40,045 nt of DNA from Micrococcales bacterium (GCA_021287075.1 JAJTBD010000030.1:1-40045); one strand, 5' to 3'. Positions 24,270 to 32,234 are shown, counted from the stretch's first letter. Program-made: numbers and translations. The notes: generated by a model not told the origin, from the sequence alone.

Positions 24270-25718
24270 ATGCCGACACCTCTGCCCGGGGCGCTCGGGC
24301 TCGTCGGCAGCGCGCTGCTGGTCATCGGCACCCTCGCCCCGCCCGAGGGTGCGCGGCAGGGTCTGCCTGGTCTGCTGCGCCCGCTCCAGCGGCTCGTCGA
24401 GGGCCACCCGGGCATCCCCTTCGCGCTGGGCGGACTGGCGCTCGTGACCGCCTGGCTCATGGTGCGTCCGCGCGGCGACAGCCCCCACGAGCCGGCCCGG
24501 CTGCTGCGACTGGGTCTGCTCTGGGGGGCGCCGCTGGTCCTGGCCCTCCCGCTCGGCAGCAAGGACGCCTATCTCTATCTCGACCAGGGCTGGCAGCTGA
24601 CCCAGGGGGTCGACCCCTATGCCAGTGGGCTGACCGCCAGCGGTGGGCCGTTCGCGCCGTATGTCAGTGACTACTGGGCCGGCAGCACCGCCGTCTATCC
24701 GCCGCTGGCGCTGCGGGTAGCCCAGCTCGCCGTCGAGGTCGGCCACGCGCACACCTACTGGTCGGTGGTGGCGCTGCGGATCCCGCTCGTCCTGGCGCTG
24801 CTGGCCCTCGCCCTCCTCGCGCCTCGCCTCGCGCGAGCCGCCGGTGGGAGAGCGGGGTATGCCGCGTGGCTCGGCCCCGTCAACCCGGCCTTCCTCGTGG
24901 CCGGTGTCGCCGGCCTGCACCACGACGCCGTCCTCGCGGGGCTCCTCGTGGTCGCGCTGTGGTGTGCGCGGCTCCCGCGGGGCCTGCTGTGGGGGGCGGT
25001 CGCGCTGGGTGTGGCCGCGGCGGTCAAGCAGCCGGCGGTCGTCCTGGGTCCGGCGGTCGTGCTGGCCGCCCAGCCGCACCGTCTGTCCACGGCGCTCGCG
25101 GGAGCGTCACGTCCCACGCCGTCATCGGCCGCCGTGCGCCAGCTCGCGGCCCGGCTGGCGGCGGCCGGTCTGGTCGGGGCGCTGGCCTTTGCCGCGGTCT
25201 CGCTGCTGACCGGCCTCGGCTTCGGCTGGACCAGGGCGCTGTCGGTCCCGGCCAAGGGCGAGAGCCTGGCCCCCGTGCTGTGGCTCTGGCGGCTGGGCCG
25301 ACCGCTCGTCGGCGGCGCCTATGACCTGCCCCCGGCGTTGGGATCCGTGGCCCAGCTGGTCGGTCTCGCCGCGCTCCCCGTCATCGTCTGGGTATGCCGC
25401 GACGGCCGGTGGGCGCGTTGCGCCTGGCTGTCGCTGCTCGCCTTCGCCCTCTGCGGCGCGAGTCTGTGGCCCTGGTATCTCGTGCCGGTCGCGGTGCTGA
25501 TCGGCATCGACCGGCTGGGACCCCGGGGACGGGCGGCGGGTGTGGCGCTGTCGGTGGGCGTGGTCGTGGCCCAGCTCGTCATGGAGGGCGGGGGCTATGG
25601 GATGGACGCGGGCGTCCCGCTGGGAGGTGCGCTCGCGCTGGCAGCCGGCGCCGCGGCATACCTGATGGCGCTCCGGCAGGAGCGCGGGGTCAGCGCGGAG
25701 CAGCAGGCGCGAGCCTGA
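24270..25718 (+). CDS. mptB: MptB-like polyprenol-phosphate-mannose alpha-1,6-mannosyltransferase
   Basis: The 482-residue polytopic membrane protein has the GT-C fold with about 11-12 hydrophobic segments. The first long loop reads [20 protein letters not shown] with the acidic residues that mark GT-C enzymes; later landmarks are [31 protein letters not shown] and [10 protein letters not shown]. These fit the MptA/MptB group, which adds alpha-1,6-mannose to lipomannan-type glycolipids from polyprenol-phosphate mannose outside the membrane. The ATG follows GGAAGGAG by 4 nt. The 3' end overlaps the convergent sugar dehydrogenase gene by 29 nt. Two perfect decamers fall in the gene, at 25391 (read Val-Cys-Arg) and 25653 (Ala-Ala-Tyr), and one more at 24856. 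Exact linkage specificity is inferred. Confidence 0.8.
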   Translation: MPTPLPGALGLVGSALLVIGTLAPPEGARQGLPGLLRPLQRLVEGHPGIPFALGGLALVTAWLMVRPRGDSPHEPARLLRLGLLWGAPLVLALPLGSKDAYLYLDQGWQLTQGVDPYASGLTASGGPFAPYVSDYWAGSTAVYPPLALRVAQLAVEVGHAHTYWSVVALRIPLVLALLALALLAPRLARAAGGRAGYAAWLGPVNPAFLVAGVAGLHHDAVLAGLLVVALWCARLPRGLLWGAVALGVAAAVKQPAVVLGPAVVLAAQPHRLSTALAGASRPTPSSAAVRQLAARLAAAGLVGALAFAAVSLLTGLGFGWTRALSVPAKGESLAPVLWLWRLGRPLVGGAYDLPPALGSVAQLVGLAALPVIVWVCRDGRWARCAWLSLLAFALCGASLWPWYLVPVAVLIGIDRLGPRGRAAGVALSVGVVVAQLVMEGGGYGMDAGVPLGGALALAAGAAAYLMALRQERGVSAEQQARA

Positions 25719-26907
25719 GCACGAGGTCCTCGCGCGAGTCGCCGCTGGAGTTGGATGTCGTGACATAGAGCGAGCCGTCGGGAGCGCTGCGCAGGGCCCG
25801 CAGCCGGCCGAAACGCTCGTCGACCTGCGGCATCCGCTCGACCCGGGTGACCCTGTCGCCGTCGAGGGTCATCACCAGCACGCCGCTGCCCTTGAGGAGG
25901 GCGACGGCCAGCGCGCCGTCCCAGCGGCCCCAGGCCTTGCCCGTGAGGAATGCCGCGCCGCTGGTGGCGACCGTCGGGCTGCCCGAGCTCCACTGTGCGG
26001 CAACGGCGTCGGGGAACTTCTCGCGGTCGGTCATCGGGACCGACTCGTCGTAGTCGGCACTGCTCGGGTCCCACCCGTAGTTGGCGCCCTTGCGGATGAT
26101 GTTGACCTCGTCGTCGCGGTCCGGCCCGTGCTCCGCCGACCAGATCTGCCCGGTGCCGGGGCGCAGCGCCAGGCCCTGCACATTGCGGTGCCCGCTGGTG
26201 AAGACATATGCGGCCGGTGTGCCCTTGGCCGCGTGGGGGTTGTCGGCAGGGACGCTCCCGTCGAGGTTGACGCGCAGCGTCTTGCCGCCGAGGGAAACTG
26301 GGTCCTGGGGGTTGCGGCCCTGCGCCGCGTCGCCGGTCCCGACGTGCAGCGTGCCGTCGGGGGCGAAGAGCAGTCGGCAGCCGGAGTGCCGGCCGCTGCT
26401 GATGGGCAGTCCGGCCACGACCGGTGTGCCGTCCCGCTCGGCGGAGCGGCCGTCGCCGGACAGGCGCCACCGGATGACCCGCACGTCGACGGGGTCGCCG
26501 CCCTCCTGGTGGGTCTGGCAGGTGACAAAGGTGCGGCTGCTCGCGAAGTCCGGCGCCAGGGCCAGGCCGAGCAGACCGCCCTCGCTCTCGGCATAGACGT
26601 CCTCGAGGTCGGCCGTGACGCGGTGCACCTCGCCGGCGGCGGTGCGCAGCTGCATCCGCCCGGGCCGCTCGGTGACCAGCAGGCCGCCGTCGGGCAGCAC
26701 GGCCACGTCCCAGGGGATGCTCACCTCTGCCATGACCGTCTCGACCGCAGCCGCGGCGGACGAGGCGGAGGAGCCGCCCGTCCCGGAGGACGCGCTCGTC
26801 GTGGGGGAGCCCGTGCCCGGTGCGGCGTCGCCGGAGCCCGTCCGCCCGCTGGAGGTGGAGCAGGCGGCGAGGGCGATGATGCCCGCGATGGCAGCCAGAC
26901 GTCGCAT
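25690..26907 (-). CDS. PQQ-dependent sugar dehydrogenase-like lipoprotein (GSDH family)
   Basis: The 405-residue protein starts MRRLAAIAGIIALAACSTSS, a lipoprotein signal with lipobox LAAC, then a Ser/Gly/Thr-rich spacer. The six-bladed propeller of the soluble glucose/sorbosone dehydrogenase family follows: IPWDVAVLPDGGLLVTERPG, GGLLGLALAPDF, HSGCRLLFAPDGTLHVGTGD, HRNVQGLALRPGTGQIWSAE and NYGWDPSSADYDESVP. It would be a membrane-anchored aldose dehydrogenase outside the cell, if PQQ is available; PQQ synthesis genes are not in the window. ATG 26907 is chosen because TACCGT lies 7 nt upstream; a GTG at 26916 is in frame but falls in that box. It overlaps the mannosyltransferase end. Confidence 0.87.
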   Translation of the reverse strand: MRRLAAIAGIIALAACSTSSGRTGSGDAAPGTGSPTTSASSGTGGSSASSAAAAVETVMAEVSIPWDVAVLPDGGLLVTERPGRMQLRTAAGEVHRVTADLEDVYAESEGGLLGLALAPDFASSRTFVTCQTHQEGGDPVDVRVIRWRLSGDGRSAERDGTPVVAGLPISSGRHSGCRLLFAPDGTLHVGTGDAAQGRNPQDPVSLGGKTLRVNLDGSVPADNPHAAKGTPAAYVFTSGHRNVQGLALRPGTGQIWSAEHGPDRDDEVNIIRKGANYGWDPSSADYDESVPMTDREKFPDAVAAQWSSGSPTVATSGAAFLTGKAWGRWDGALAVALLKGSGVLVMTLDGDRVTRVERMPQVDERFGRLRALRSAPDGSLYVTTSNSSGDSREDLVLRLAPAAPR

Positions 26908-26914
26908 GGCCCTC

Positions 26915-26920
26915 ACGGTA
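26915..26920 (-). promoter_or_regulatory. Putative -10 box of the leaderless sugar dehydrogenase gene
   Basis: TACCGT on the minus strand ends 7 nt before the ATG at 26907. Inferred. Confidence 0.5.
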
Positions 26921-26959
26921 GTCCGCGCGGCTGCGCGATGGCGGCTGCCGCGGGGGCGG

Positions 26960-27055
26960 TCAGCGGCGCTGCCAGGTGCGCAGGATCGTCACCAGGCTGC
27001 CGACGAAGCCCAGGACCACGACGAGCCCGATGAGGACCCACAGCCAGACGCTCAT
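26960..27055 (-). CDS. 31-residue single-pass membrane peptide
   Basis: The frame encodes MSVWLWVLIGLVVVLGFVGS followed by LVTILRTWQRR: one hydrophobic helix and a basic end, a classic small membrane protein with the positive end inside. A TAGTTT box lies 8 nt before the ATG (27064-27069). It sits between the sugar dehydrogenase gene (start 53 nt downstream) and the divergent PfkB gene (start 59 nt away). No family is recognised. Support is the intact frame, its hydrophobic pattern and the promoter-like box; its shortness keeps confidence moderate. Confidence 0.62.
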   Translation of the reverse strand: MSVWLWVLIGLVVVLGFVGSLVTILRTWQRR

Positions 27056-27063
27056 GGCCTGAG

Positions 27064-27069
27064 AAACTA
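27064..27069 (-). promoter_or_regulatory. Putative -10 box of the 31-residue peptide gene
   Basis: TAGTTT on the minus strand ends 8 nt before the ATG at 27055. Inferred. Confidence 0.4.
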
Positions 27070-27101
27070 CACCGCGTCCATGCGTGTGGTGCCGCCTCTG
27101 T

Positions 27102-27107
27102 CATGCT
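27102..27107 (+). promoter_or_regulatory. Putative -10 box of the leaderless PfkB kinase gene
   Basis: CATGCT ends 7 nt before the ATG at 27115. The in-frame ATG at 27103 overlaps this box and is unlikely to be the start. Inferred. Confidence 0.5.
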
Positions 27108-27114
27108 GCACCCC

Positions 27115-28044
27115 ATGTCCCCGCGCGTGATCCACACGGCCCAGGCCCTCGTCGACGAGGTCGTCGACATCCCGACCCTGCCTCGCCGCGGGGGCAACTC
27201 GATGGCCTCGACCTATGCGCGATATGCCGGCGGGGCGGCCAACATCCTCATCGCGGCCGCCCGGCAGGGCGCCGAGGCGATCCACGCCGGCGCCCACGGG
27301 AGCGGGCCCAACGGAGACCTGATCCGCCGCGAGCTGGGGGAGGAGGGTGTGCGGCTGACGGCTGAGCCCCTGACCGATCTCGACACCGGCATCTGCTTCG
27401 TGATGATCGAGCCCTCCGCCGAGCGCACCTTCGTCACGACGATGGGCGCCGAGCGGCGCATCACCAGCGAGTCGCTCCAGACCAGCGCGCCCGTCGACGG
27501 CGACCTGGTCTGCGTCAGCGGATACAGCCTCATCGAGCCGACGCTCGGCCCACTGCTGGAGTGGCTGGAGGCGCTGCCTCGGGGGGTTGTCGTCGTGCTC
27601 GATCCGGGCGCGATCTTTGCCGAGCTGCCCGAGGACATCCGCCGCCGGGTGCTCGAGGTGACCGACGTGTGGACCTCCAACGCCGAGGAGGCGCAGGCCC
27701 TCACCGGCCTGTCCGACATCGCGGCCGCGGCCGCCGCCGCGGTGCCGCACCTGCGTGGCGGCGAGCCGGTCGCCATCGTGCGCGACGGCCCCAAGGGCTG
27801 TGTCGTCCACGTCGACGGCACCGGCACCTATCTCGCGGGCTACCCGCAGAAGCCGGTCGACACCAACGGCGCGGGGGACACCCACACCGGGGTCCTGGTC
27901 GCCGAGCGCGCCAAGGGCGCCGCATGGCTGGAGGCGGCCCGTCGTGCCAACGCGGGCGGCGCGATCAAGGTGACCCGCAAGGGGCCGGCGGCCGCGCCCG
28001 ACGCAGCCGAGATCGACGACTTCCTGGCCCGCCAGGAGCACTGA
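27115..28044 (+). CDS. PfkB-family sugar/nucleoside kinase (ribokinase-like)
   Basis: The 309-residue kinase shows the two PfkB signatures: GGAANILIAAARQGAEAIHA near residues 39-58 and VDTNGAGDTHTG at 248-259 with catalytic base D255. The phosphate-site segment DGPKGCVVHVDG precedes it. Start ATG 27115 (MSPRVIHTAQALVDEV) is supported by the -10-like box 7 nt upstream. Substrate cannot be read from sequence; ribose or a nucleoside would fit the nearby salvage genes, a hexose would fit the sugar dehydrogenase. It converges on the MerR gene, whose stop is 66 nt beyond; that gap holds a one-mismatch decamer (28092) and no obvious terminator. Confidence 0.9.
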   Translation: MSPRVIHTAQALVDEVVDIPTLPRRGGNSMASTYARYAGGAANILIAAARQGAEAIHAGAHGSGPNGDLIRRELGEEGVRLTAEPLTDLDTGICFVMIEPSAERTFVTTMGAERRITSESLQTSAPVDGDLVCVSGYSLIEPTLGPLLEWLEALPRGVVVVLDPGAIFAELPEDIRRRVLEVTDVWTSNAEEAQALTGLSDIAAAAAAAVPHLRGGEPVAIVRDGPKGCVVHVDGTGTYLAGYPQKPVDTNGAGDTHTGVLVAERAKGAAWLEAARRANAGGAIKVTRKGPAAAPDAAEIDDFLARQEH

Positions 28045-28110
28045 TCCCAGGCGCCCTTCCCGCGCGAGTCCCATTGCGGCGCAAGGCATCTGGTATGCCG
28101 TGTGCGCTCC

Positions 28111-28539
28111 TCAGCGCGCGCGCAGCCCCCGCAGCTCGTCCCGGCAGCGGTCCTCGAAGCGGCCGAGCTCGGTGATGGCGGCGTCGATGTCGGCGCGGCG
28201 CTGCTCCAGGTCGGCACGCCGCTCGTCGATCTGCCCGAGGACATATTCGAGCTGGCTGGCCTTGCCCAGCGGCGCGTCATAGAGGTCGACGATCGTGCGG
28301 ATCTCCTCGAGCGGGAAGCCGAGCCGCTTGCCGCGCAGGATGAGGTTGAGGCGGGTGCGGTCGCGGCGGTGATAGACCCGCACCGTCCCGCGTCGCTCCG
28401 GGGTGATCAGGCCGAGATCCTCGTAGTGGCGGATCGTGCGGTGGGTCACCCCGAACTCGTCCGCGATCTCCCGGATCGTCCAGGTCTGGGCGCGGTCGTC
28501 GCCAGCGTCTGGGACCGGAGTGCGGAGCGGGCTTGTCAT
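28111..28539 (-). CDS. MerR-family transcriptional regulator (LiuR-type context)
   Basis: The 142-residue protein has the winged-helix segment WTIREIADEFGVTHRTIRHY then EDLGLITPERRGTVRVYHRRD, the MerR DNA-binding mark, and a C-terminal coiled coil (IDERRADLEQRRADIDAAIT). No metal-binding cysteine cluster exists; the only cysteine is near the end, so it is not a metal sensor. I chose ATG 28539: CATGAT lies 7 nt upstream and TTGACG 17 nt before that; the alternative ATG at 28551 overlaps the -10 box. It is divergent from an acyl-CoA dehydrogenase and carboxylase, as LiuR regulators of leucine/isovalerate breakdown are. The ACGT-repeat site between the genes is the likely operator, overlapping its own promoter. 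Confidence 0.88.
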   Translation of the reverse strand: MTSPLRTPVPDAGDDRAQTWTIREIADEFGVTHRTIRHYEDLGLITPERRGTVRVYHRRDRTRLNLILRGKRLGFPLEEIRTIVDLYDAPLGKASQLEYVLGQIDERRADLEQRRADIDAAITELGRFEDRCRDELRGLRAR

Positions 28540-28546
28540 GCCGCCG

Positions 28547-28576
28547 ATCATGCTTTACGTTTACGTCAACGTCAAG
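28547..28576. promoter_or_regulatory. MerR operator and promoter in the divergent region
   Basis: Three ACGT cores lie exactly 6 bp apart at 28557, 28563 and 28569, giving an imperfect palindrome with outer half-sites TTTACGT (28554-28560) and ACGTCAA (28569-28575). On the minus strand TTGACG (28570-28575) and CATGAT (28547-28552) are -35 and -10 boxes with 17-bp spacing, 7 nt before the MerR ATG. The regulator could therefore control itself and the divergent acyl-CoA operon. The site is seen; binding is inferred. Confidence 0.7.
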
Positions 28577-28638
28577 CGGCGACGAGGCTCCCGCTGACCC
28601 ACCCTCCCGAGACGCCCAGACCTGGAAGGCCTGCCGCC

Positions 28639-29820
28639 ATGTTCGAGCTCGACCGCCACCACGAGGACTTCCGCCGCACCGTGCGCGACTTCGCCGAGCG
28701 CGAGGTGGCCCCGCATGTGGCGCAGTGGGACCGCGACTCCTACTTCCCGACCGACCTCGTGCCCAAGATGGGCGACCTCGGCCTCTTCGGGCTCGTCGTC
28801 CCGGAGGAGTTCGGCGGCGCCGGCGAGCACGGCGACTTCACCTCGCTGTGTGTCGCGATCGAGGAGCTCGGCCGGGTCGACCAGTCGATCGGCATCACGC
28901 TCTCGGCCGGTGTCGGCCTCGGCATCAACCCGATCCTCACCTATGGCTCCGACGAGCAGAAGCAGCGCTTCCTGCCCGACCTCGTCGCCGGCCGCGCGCT
29001 CGCCGGCTTCGGCCTGACCGAGCCCGACGCGGGCTCCGACGCCGGCGCCACCCGCACCCGCGCCGTCCGCGACGGCGAGGAGTGGGTCGTCAACGGCGCC
29101 AAGGCCTTCATCACCAACTCCGGCACCGACATCACCTCGGTCGTCACCGTCACCGCCCGCACCGGCGAGAACGAGGACGGCTCGCCGCAGATCAGCGCCA
29201 TCATGATCCCTTCTGGCACACCGGGATTCACCGCTGAGGCGCCCTATCACAAGCTCGGCTGGCACATCTCCGACACCCACGGCCTCACCTTCGAGGACTG
29301 CCGCGTCCCCGCCGAGAACCTCCTCGGCGAGGAGGGCGAGGGCTACAAGCAGTTCCTCAAGACCCTCGACGACGGCCGCATCGCCATCTCCGCCCTCGCG
29401 CTCGGCATGACCCAGGCGATGCTCGAGCTGGCCACCGACTATGCCAAGACCCGCCAGGCCTTCGGCCGCCCGATCGGCGCCAACCAGGGCGTCAGCTTCC
29501 AGGTCGCCGACCTCGCCGTCATGGTCGAGGCCTCCCGCCAGCTCACCTATCGCGCCGCGTGGCTCAAGGACGAGATGGAGGCCGGTCGCCGGGGCCTCAA
29601 GGAGGTCAAGCAGGCCGCCTCGATCGCCAAGCTCTACACCTCCGAGGCCGCCGTCACCGCGACGCGCATCGCCACGCAGATCTTCGGCGGCAACGGCTTC
29701 ATGGAGGAGTACCCGGTCGCCCGTTTCTACCGCGACGCCAAGATCCTCGAGATCGGCGAGGGCACCTCCGAGGTCCAGCGCATGCTCATCGCCCGCAACC
29801 TCGGCCTGCCGTCGGCCTGA
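28639..29820 (+). CDS. Acyl-CoA dehydrogenase
   Basis: The 393-residue FAD enzyme oxidises an acyl-CoA to its enoyl-CoA, passing electrons to ETF. Signature segments are GLTEPDAGSDAGATRTRA, KAFITNSGTDITSVVTVTA, RQAFGRPIGANQGVSFQVAD and QIFGGNGFMEEYPVARFYRD (each in the family order). The C-terminal loop reads GEGTSEVQ with Glu E374 at the position of the catalytic base of short/medium-chain enzymes; isovaleryl-CoA dehydrogenase has Ala-Gly-Thr there and its base elsewhere, so a strict isovaleryl assignment is not secure. Start ATG 28639 has GGAAGG at 28624-28629. It is the first gene downstream of the MerR operator and is followed 27 nt later by a carboxyltransferase, which suggests branched-chain acyl-CoA breakdown. 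Confidence 0.92.
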   Translation: MFELDRHHEDFRRTVRDFAEREVAPHVAQWDRDSYFPTDLVPKMGDLGLFGLVVPEEFGGAGEHGDFTSLCVAIEELGRVDQSIGITLSAGVGLGINPILTYGSDEQKQRFLPDLVAGRALAGFGLTEPDAGSDAGATRTRAVRDGEEWVVNGAKAFITNSGTDITSVVTVTARTGENEDGSPQISAIMIPSGTPGFTAEAPYHKLGWHISDTHGLTFEDCRVPAENLLGEEGEGYKQFLKTLDDGRIAISALALGMTQAMLELATDYAKTRQAFGRPIGANQGVSFQVADLAVMVEASRQLTYRAAWLKDEMEAGRRGLKEVKQAASIAKLYTSEAAVTATRIATQIFGGNGFMEEYPVARFYRDAKILEIGEGTSEVQRMLIARNLGLPSA

Positions 29821-29834
29821 CCCCCAGACCGGAG

Positions 29835-29840
29835 CAGACT
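29835..29840 (+). promoter_or_regulatory. Possible internal -10 box before the carboxyltransferase gene
   Basis: CAGACT ends 7 nt before the ATG at 29848; the same hexamer precedes the CaiB gene. The gene could have its own leaderless transcript in addition to read-through. Confidence 0.4.
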
Positions 29841-29847
29841 GAGCCCC

Positions 29848-31446
29848 ATGAGCACCCACACCGGCCACGAGTCCTTCGCCACCGGCACCGACCACGGCGG
29901 TGACCCCCGGGTCGCCGACGTGCGCGAGCGCCTGGCGACGGCGTATGCCGCGTCCGCGACCGCCCCGGAGAAGGCGGCGGCCAAGCTCGCCTCGCAGAAC
30001 AAGCTCTTCGTCCGTGAGCGGATCGACCTGCTGTTCGACGAGGGCTCCTTCGTCGAGGACGGCCGCTTCGCCAACTCGATGTCCTCGGGCCTGCCGGCCG
30101 ACGGCGTGGTCACCGGGCGCGGCACCGTCGAGGGCCGGCCGGCGATCGTCGTCGCCAACGACCCGACGGTCAAGGCCGGCTCGTGGGGTGCGCGGACCGT
30201 CGAGAAGATCGTGCGGGCCACCGAGATGGCGCTGCGCGAGGAGCTGCCGATCTTCTGGTTCGTCGACTCCGCCGGCGCCCGCATCACCGACCAGGTCGAG
30301 CTCTTCCCCGGCCGTCGCGGTGCCGGTCGGATCTTCCACAACCAGGTGGCGCTGTCGGGCAAGGTGCCGCAGATCTGCTGCCTGTTCGGGCCGAGCGCCG
30401 CCGGTGGCGCCTACATCCCGAGCTTCACCGACATCATCATCATGGTCGAGGGCAATGCGTCGATGTATCTCGGCAGCCCGCGGATGGCCGAGATGGTGGT
30501 GGGGGAGAAGGTCTCGCTCGAGGAGATGGGCGGTGCCCGCATGCACTGCACCGTCTCCGGCGTCGGCGACCTGCTCGCCTCCGACGACGAGGAGGCCATC
30601 GAGCTCGCCCGCCACTACTTCTCCTACATGCCCGACAACTGGCGCGAGCCGGCCCCGGACTATGAGGCGGAGGAGCCCGCGGAGCCGCTCACGCGGCATA
30701 CCGTCCCCGAGCGGGAGAGCCAGCCCTTCGACATCCACGAGGTCATCGACGGCCTCGTCGACGAGGACTCCTTCTTTGAGATCAAGCCGCTGTTCGCCCC
30801 CGAGCTGGTCATCGGTCTGGGCCGGATCGACGGGCGCACAGTGGGATTCGTCGCCAACAACTCGGCGGTCAAGGGCGGCGTGCTCTTCACCGACAGCGCC
30901 GACAAGGCCGCCCGCTTCATCTGGCTGTGCGATGCCTTCTCGATCCCGCTGATCTATCTGGCCGATGTGCCGGGCTTCATGATCGGCTCCGAGGTCGAGC
31001 GCGGCGGCATCATCCGGCACGGCGCCAAGATGGTCTCGGCGGTCTCCTCGGCCACCGTCCCGCAGTTCTGCGTGGTCGTCCGCAAGGCCTATGGCGCGGG
31101 GCTCTATGCGATGGGCGGGCCGGGCTTCATGCCCGATGCGACGATCGCGCTGCCCACCGCCCGCATCGCCGTGATGGGCCCCGAGGCCGCCGTCAACGCG
31201 GTCTACGCCAACAAGATCGCCCAGGTCGAGGCCGAGGAGGGGGCGCAGGCCCGCGATGCCTTCGTCGAGGAGAAGCGCCGCGAGTACGAGGTCGACGTCG
31301 ATCTCGAGCGGCTCGCATCCGACCTCGTCATGGACCAGGTGGTCGAGGCCGACGCGCTGCGGGAGGAGCTCATCAAGCGCATCGCCTATGCCCGCCACCG
31401 CGAGCGCCACTTCGCCACCAAGCGCCGCGACGTCCCGCCGGTCTGA
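29848..31446 (+). CDS. Acyl-CoA carboxylase beta subunit (carboxyltransferase; methylcrotonyl-CoA type probable)
   Basis: The 532-residue carboxyltransferase moves CO2 from biotin to an acyl-CoA. Landmarks are KLFVRERIDLLFDEGSFVED, FVDSAGARITDQVELFPG, GPSAAGGAYIPSFTDIIIMV (first oxyanion region) and RKAYGAGLYAMGGPGF (second one), with IYLADVPGFMIGSEVERGGI between. The long ELFPGRRGAGRIFHNQ segment is more like methylcrotonyl/geranyl-CoA type subunits than propionyl-CoA ones. It follows the dehydrogenase by 27 nt in a MerR-controlled unit; no hydratase, lyase or alpha subunit is beside it, so it probably uses the AccA3-type subunit at 22350-24137. A decamer copy (30693-30702) is read Arg-His-Thr. 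The last codons form half of a terminator hairpin. Confidence 0.9.
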   Translation: MSTHTGHESFATGTDHGGDPRVADVRERLATAYAASATAPEKAAAKLASQNKLFVRERIDLLFDEGSFVEDGRFANSMSSGLPADGVVTGRGTVEGRPAIVVANDPTVKAGSWGARTVEKIVRATEMALREELPIFWFVDSAGARITDQVELFPGRRGAGRIFHNQVALSGKVPQICCLFGPSAAGGAYIPSFTDIIIMVEGNASMYLGSPRMAEMVVGEKVSLEEMGGARMHCTVSGVGDLLASDDEEAIELARHYFSYMPDNWREPAPDYEAEEPAEPLTRHTVPERESQPFDIHEVIDGLVDEDSFFEIKPLFAPELVIGLGRIDGRTVGFVANNSAVKGGVLFTDSADKAARFIWLCDAFSIPLIYLADVPGFMIGSEVERGGIIRHGAKMVSAVSSATVPQFCVVVRKAYGAGLYAMGGPGFMPDATIALPTARIAVMGPEAAVNAVYANKIAQVEAEEGAQARDAFVEEKRREYEVDVDLERLASDLVMDQVVEADALREELIKRIAYARHRERHFATKRRDVPPV

Positions 31447-31464
31447 CCGGGCGGGACGTCGCGG
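31425..31464. terminator. Hairpin terminator overlapping the stop codon of the carboxyltransferase gene
   Basis: The arm 31425-31442 (CCGCGACGTCCCGCCGGT) pairs with 31446-31464 with one bulged G and a 3-nt loop that contains part of the stop codon. It is convergent with the lipoprotein gene ending at 31483 and could serve both. The left arm is coding (ArgAspValProProVal). Confidence 0.8.
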
Positions 31465-31482
31465 GAACGCTTGCGGGGCAGG

Positions 31483-32043
31483 CTACTTCGGCGCCAGGTC
31501 GCTCGGGGTCTTGGTGATCGCGACCATCACGCCGCCCGACATCGAGTTGACCGTGACGGTGCCATAGGGCTTCGTCGAGCCGTTGCCCTTCCACCCCAGG
31601 GCGACGTCGAGCTCGTTGGCGCCCACCTTGGCGACATAGTCCCGGCTCACGGTGTAGCCGCGGGCGGTGAGCTCCCTGTCGTAGAAGGCCACGATCTGCT
31701 CTGCCGGCACGCCGGTGAGGTCGAACTGCCATGAGTAGTTGAACGGGCCGGTGGGGTCGGTCAGGGTCGCCTCCGCGGGCACGAACCAGGTCTTGACGCC
31801 GGGAGGGCCACCGTCCTTGACCGGCACCTCCTTGACGGTCAGCCCGCTGGCGGCCGCGGACTGCTGGCTGCTCGGGCTCTCGCTCGCAGCGGCAGCCGAC
31901 GACGGCGACGAGGACGGCGGCGACGAGGACGACGAGGACGAGGACGACGAGGACGACCCGGTGCTCTCCCCGCCCCCGCAGGCCGACAGGCCGAGGGCGG
32001 CGGCGGCAATCGCGGCTGCCGCGGCACGTCGATGAGTCTGCAT
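31483..32043 (-). CDS. Lipoprotein with poly-Ser linker, unknown function
   Basis: The 186-residue protein begins MQTHRRAAAAAIAAAALGLS and continues ACGGGE, a lipoprotein signal with lipobox LSAC. A run of serines and prolines (about residues 32-60) leads to a soluble domain with TWFVPAEATLTDPTGPFNY, AEQIVAFYDRELTARGYTVS and MVAITKTP near the end. That pattern of a D/N-rich strand set and FYxxELxxxG helix recalls small secreted domains found in many actinobacterial lipoproteins, without a named function. AAGGGGAG lies upstream of ATG 32043. The upstream region has a TACGGT box followed by an inverted repeat. It converges on the carboxyltransferase gene and shares its terminator. Confidence 0.85.
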   Translation of the reverse strand: MQTHRRAAAAAIAAAALGLSACGGGESTGSSSSSSSSSSSSPPSSSPSSAAAASESPSSQQSAAASGLTVKEVPVKDGGPPGVKTWFVPAEATLTDPTGPFNYSWQFDLTGVPAEQIVAFYDRELTARGYTVSRDYVAKVGANELDVALGWKGNGSTKPYGTVTVNSMSGGVMVAITKTPSDLAPK

Positions 32044-32090
32044 GGTGTTCTCCCCTTGGTGACAGGCCGGCTGGTCGGGCCGGCAGCGGT

Positions 32091-32110
32091 GTGCCGTGAA
32101 CGGCACCGTA
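32091..32110 (-). promoter_or_regulatory. -10-like box and operator-like inverted repeat of the lipoprotein gene
   Basis: On the minus strand TACGGT (32105-32110) is followed by GTGCCGT-TC-ACGGCAC (32091-32106), a 7+2+7 palindrome that would cover the transcription start. The leader to ATG 32043 would be about 55 nt. Binding is inferred. Confidence 0.5.
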
Positions 32111-32234
32111 TGAGCATCGACGCGCCCTCGCGCCGATCGGTTCCATCGGGTCGCGGATCGCGGGATGCGGGGGATTGCGTGATGCCGCGGTATGCCGTGC
32201 GGGCGGGAGATGTCGCGGCCGGTCGGCCTCGGCG

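Noticed and set aside
25690..25718. The 29-nt overlap of convergent genes as a frameshift or assembly error
   Set aside because: Both C-termini are compositionally ordinary, and a similar 25-nt convergent overlap occurs at 7906-7930.
28561..31410. A very long minus-strand frame opposite the acyl-CoA dehydrogenase and carboxylase genes
   Set aside because: Same reason: composition is that of an antisense shadow, and both sense genes have full family motifs.
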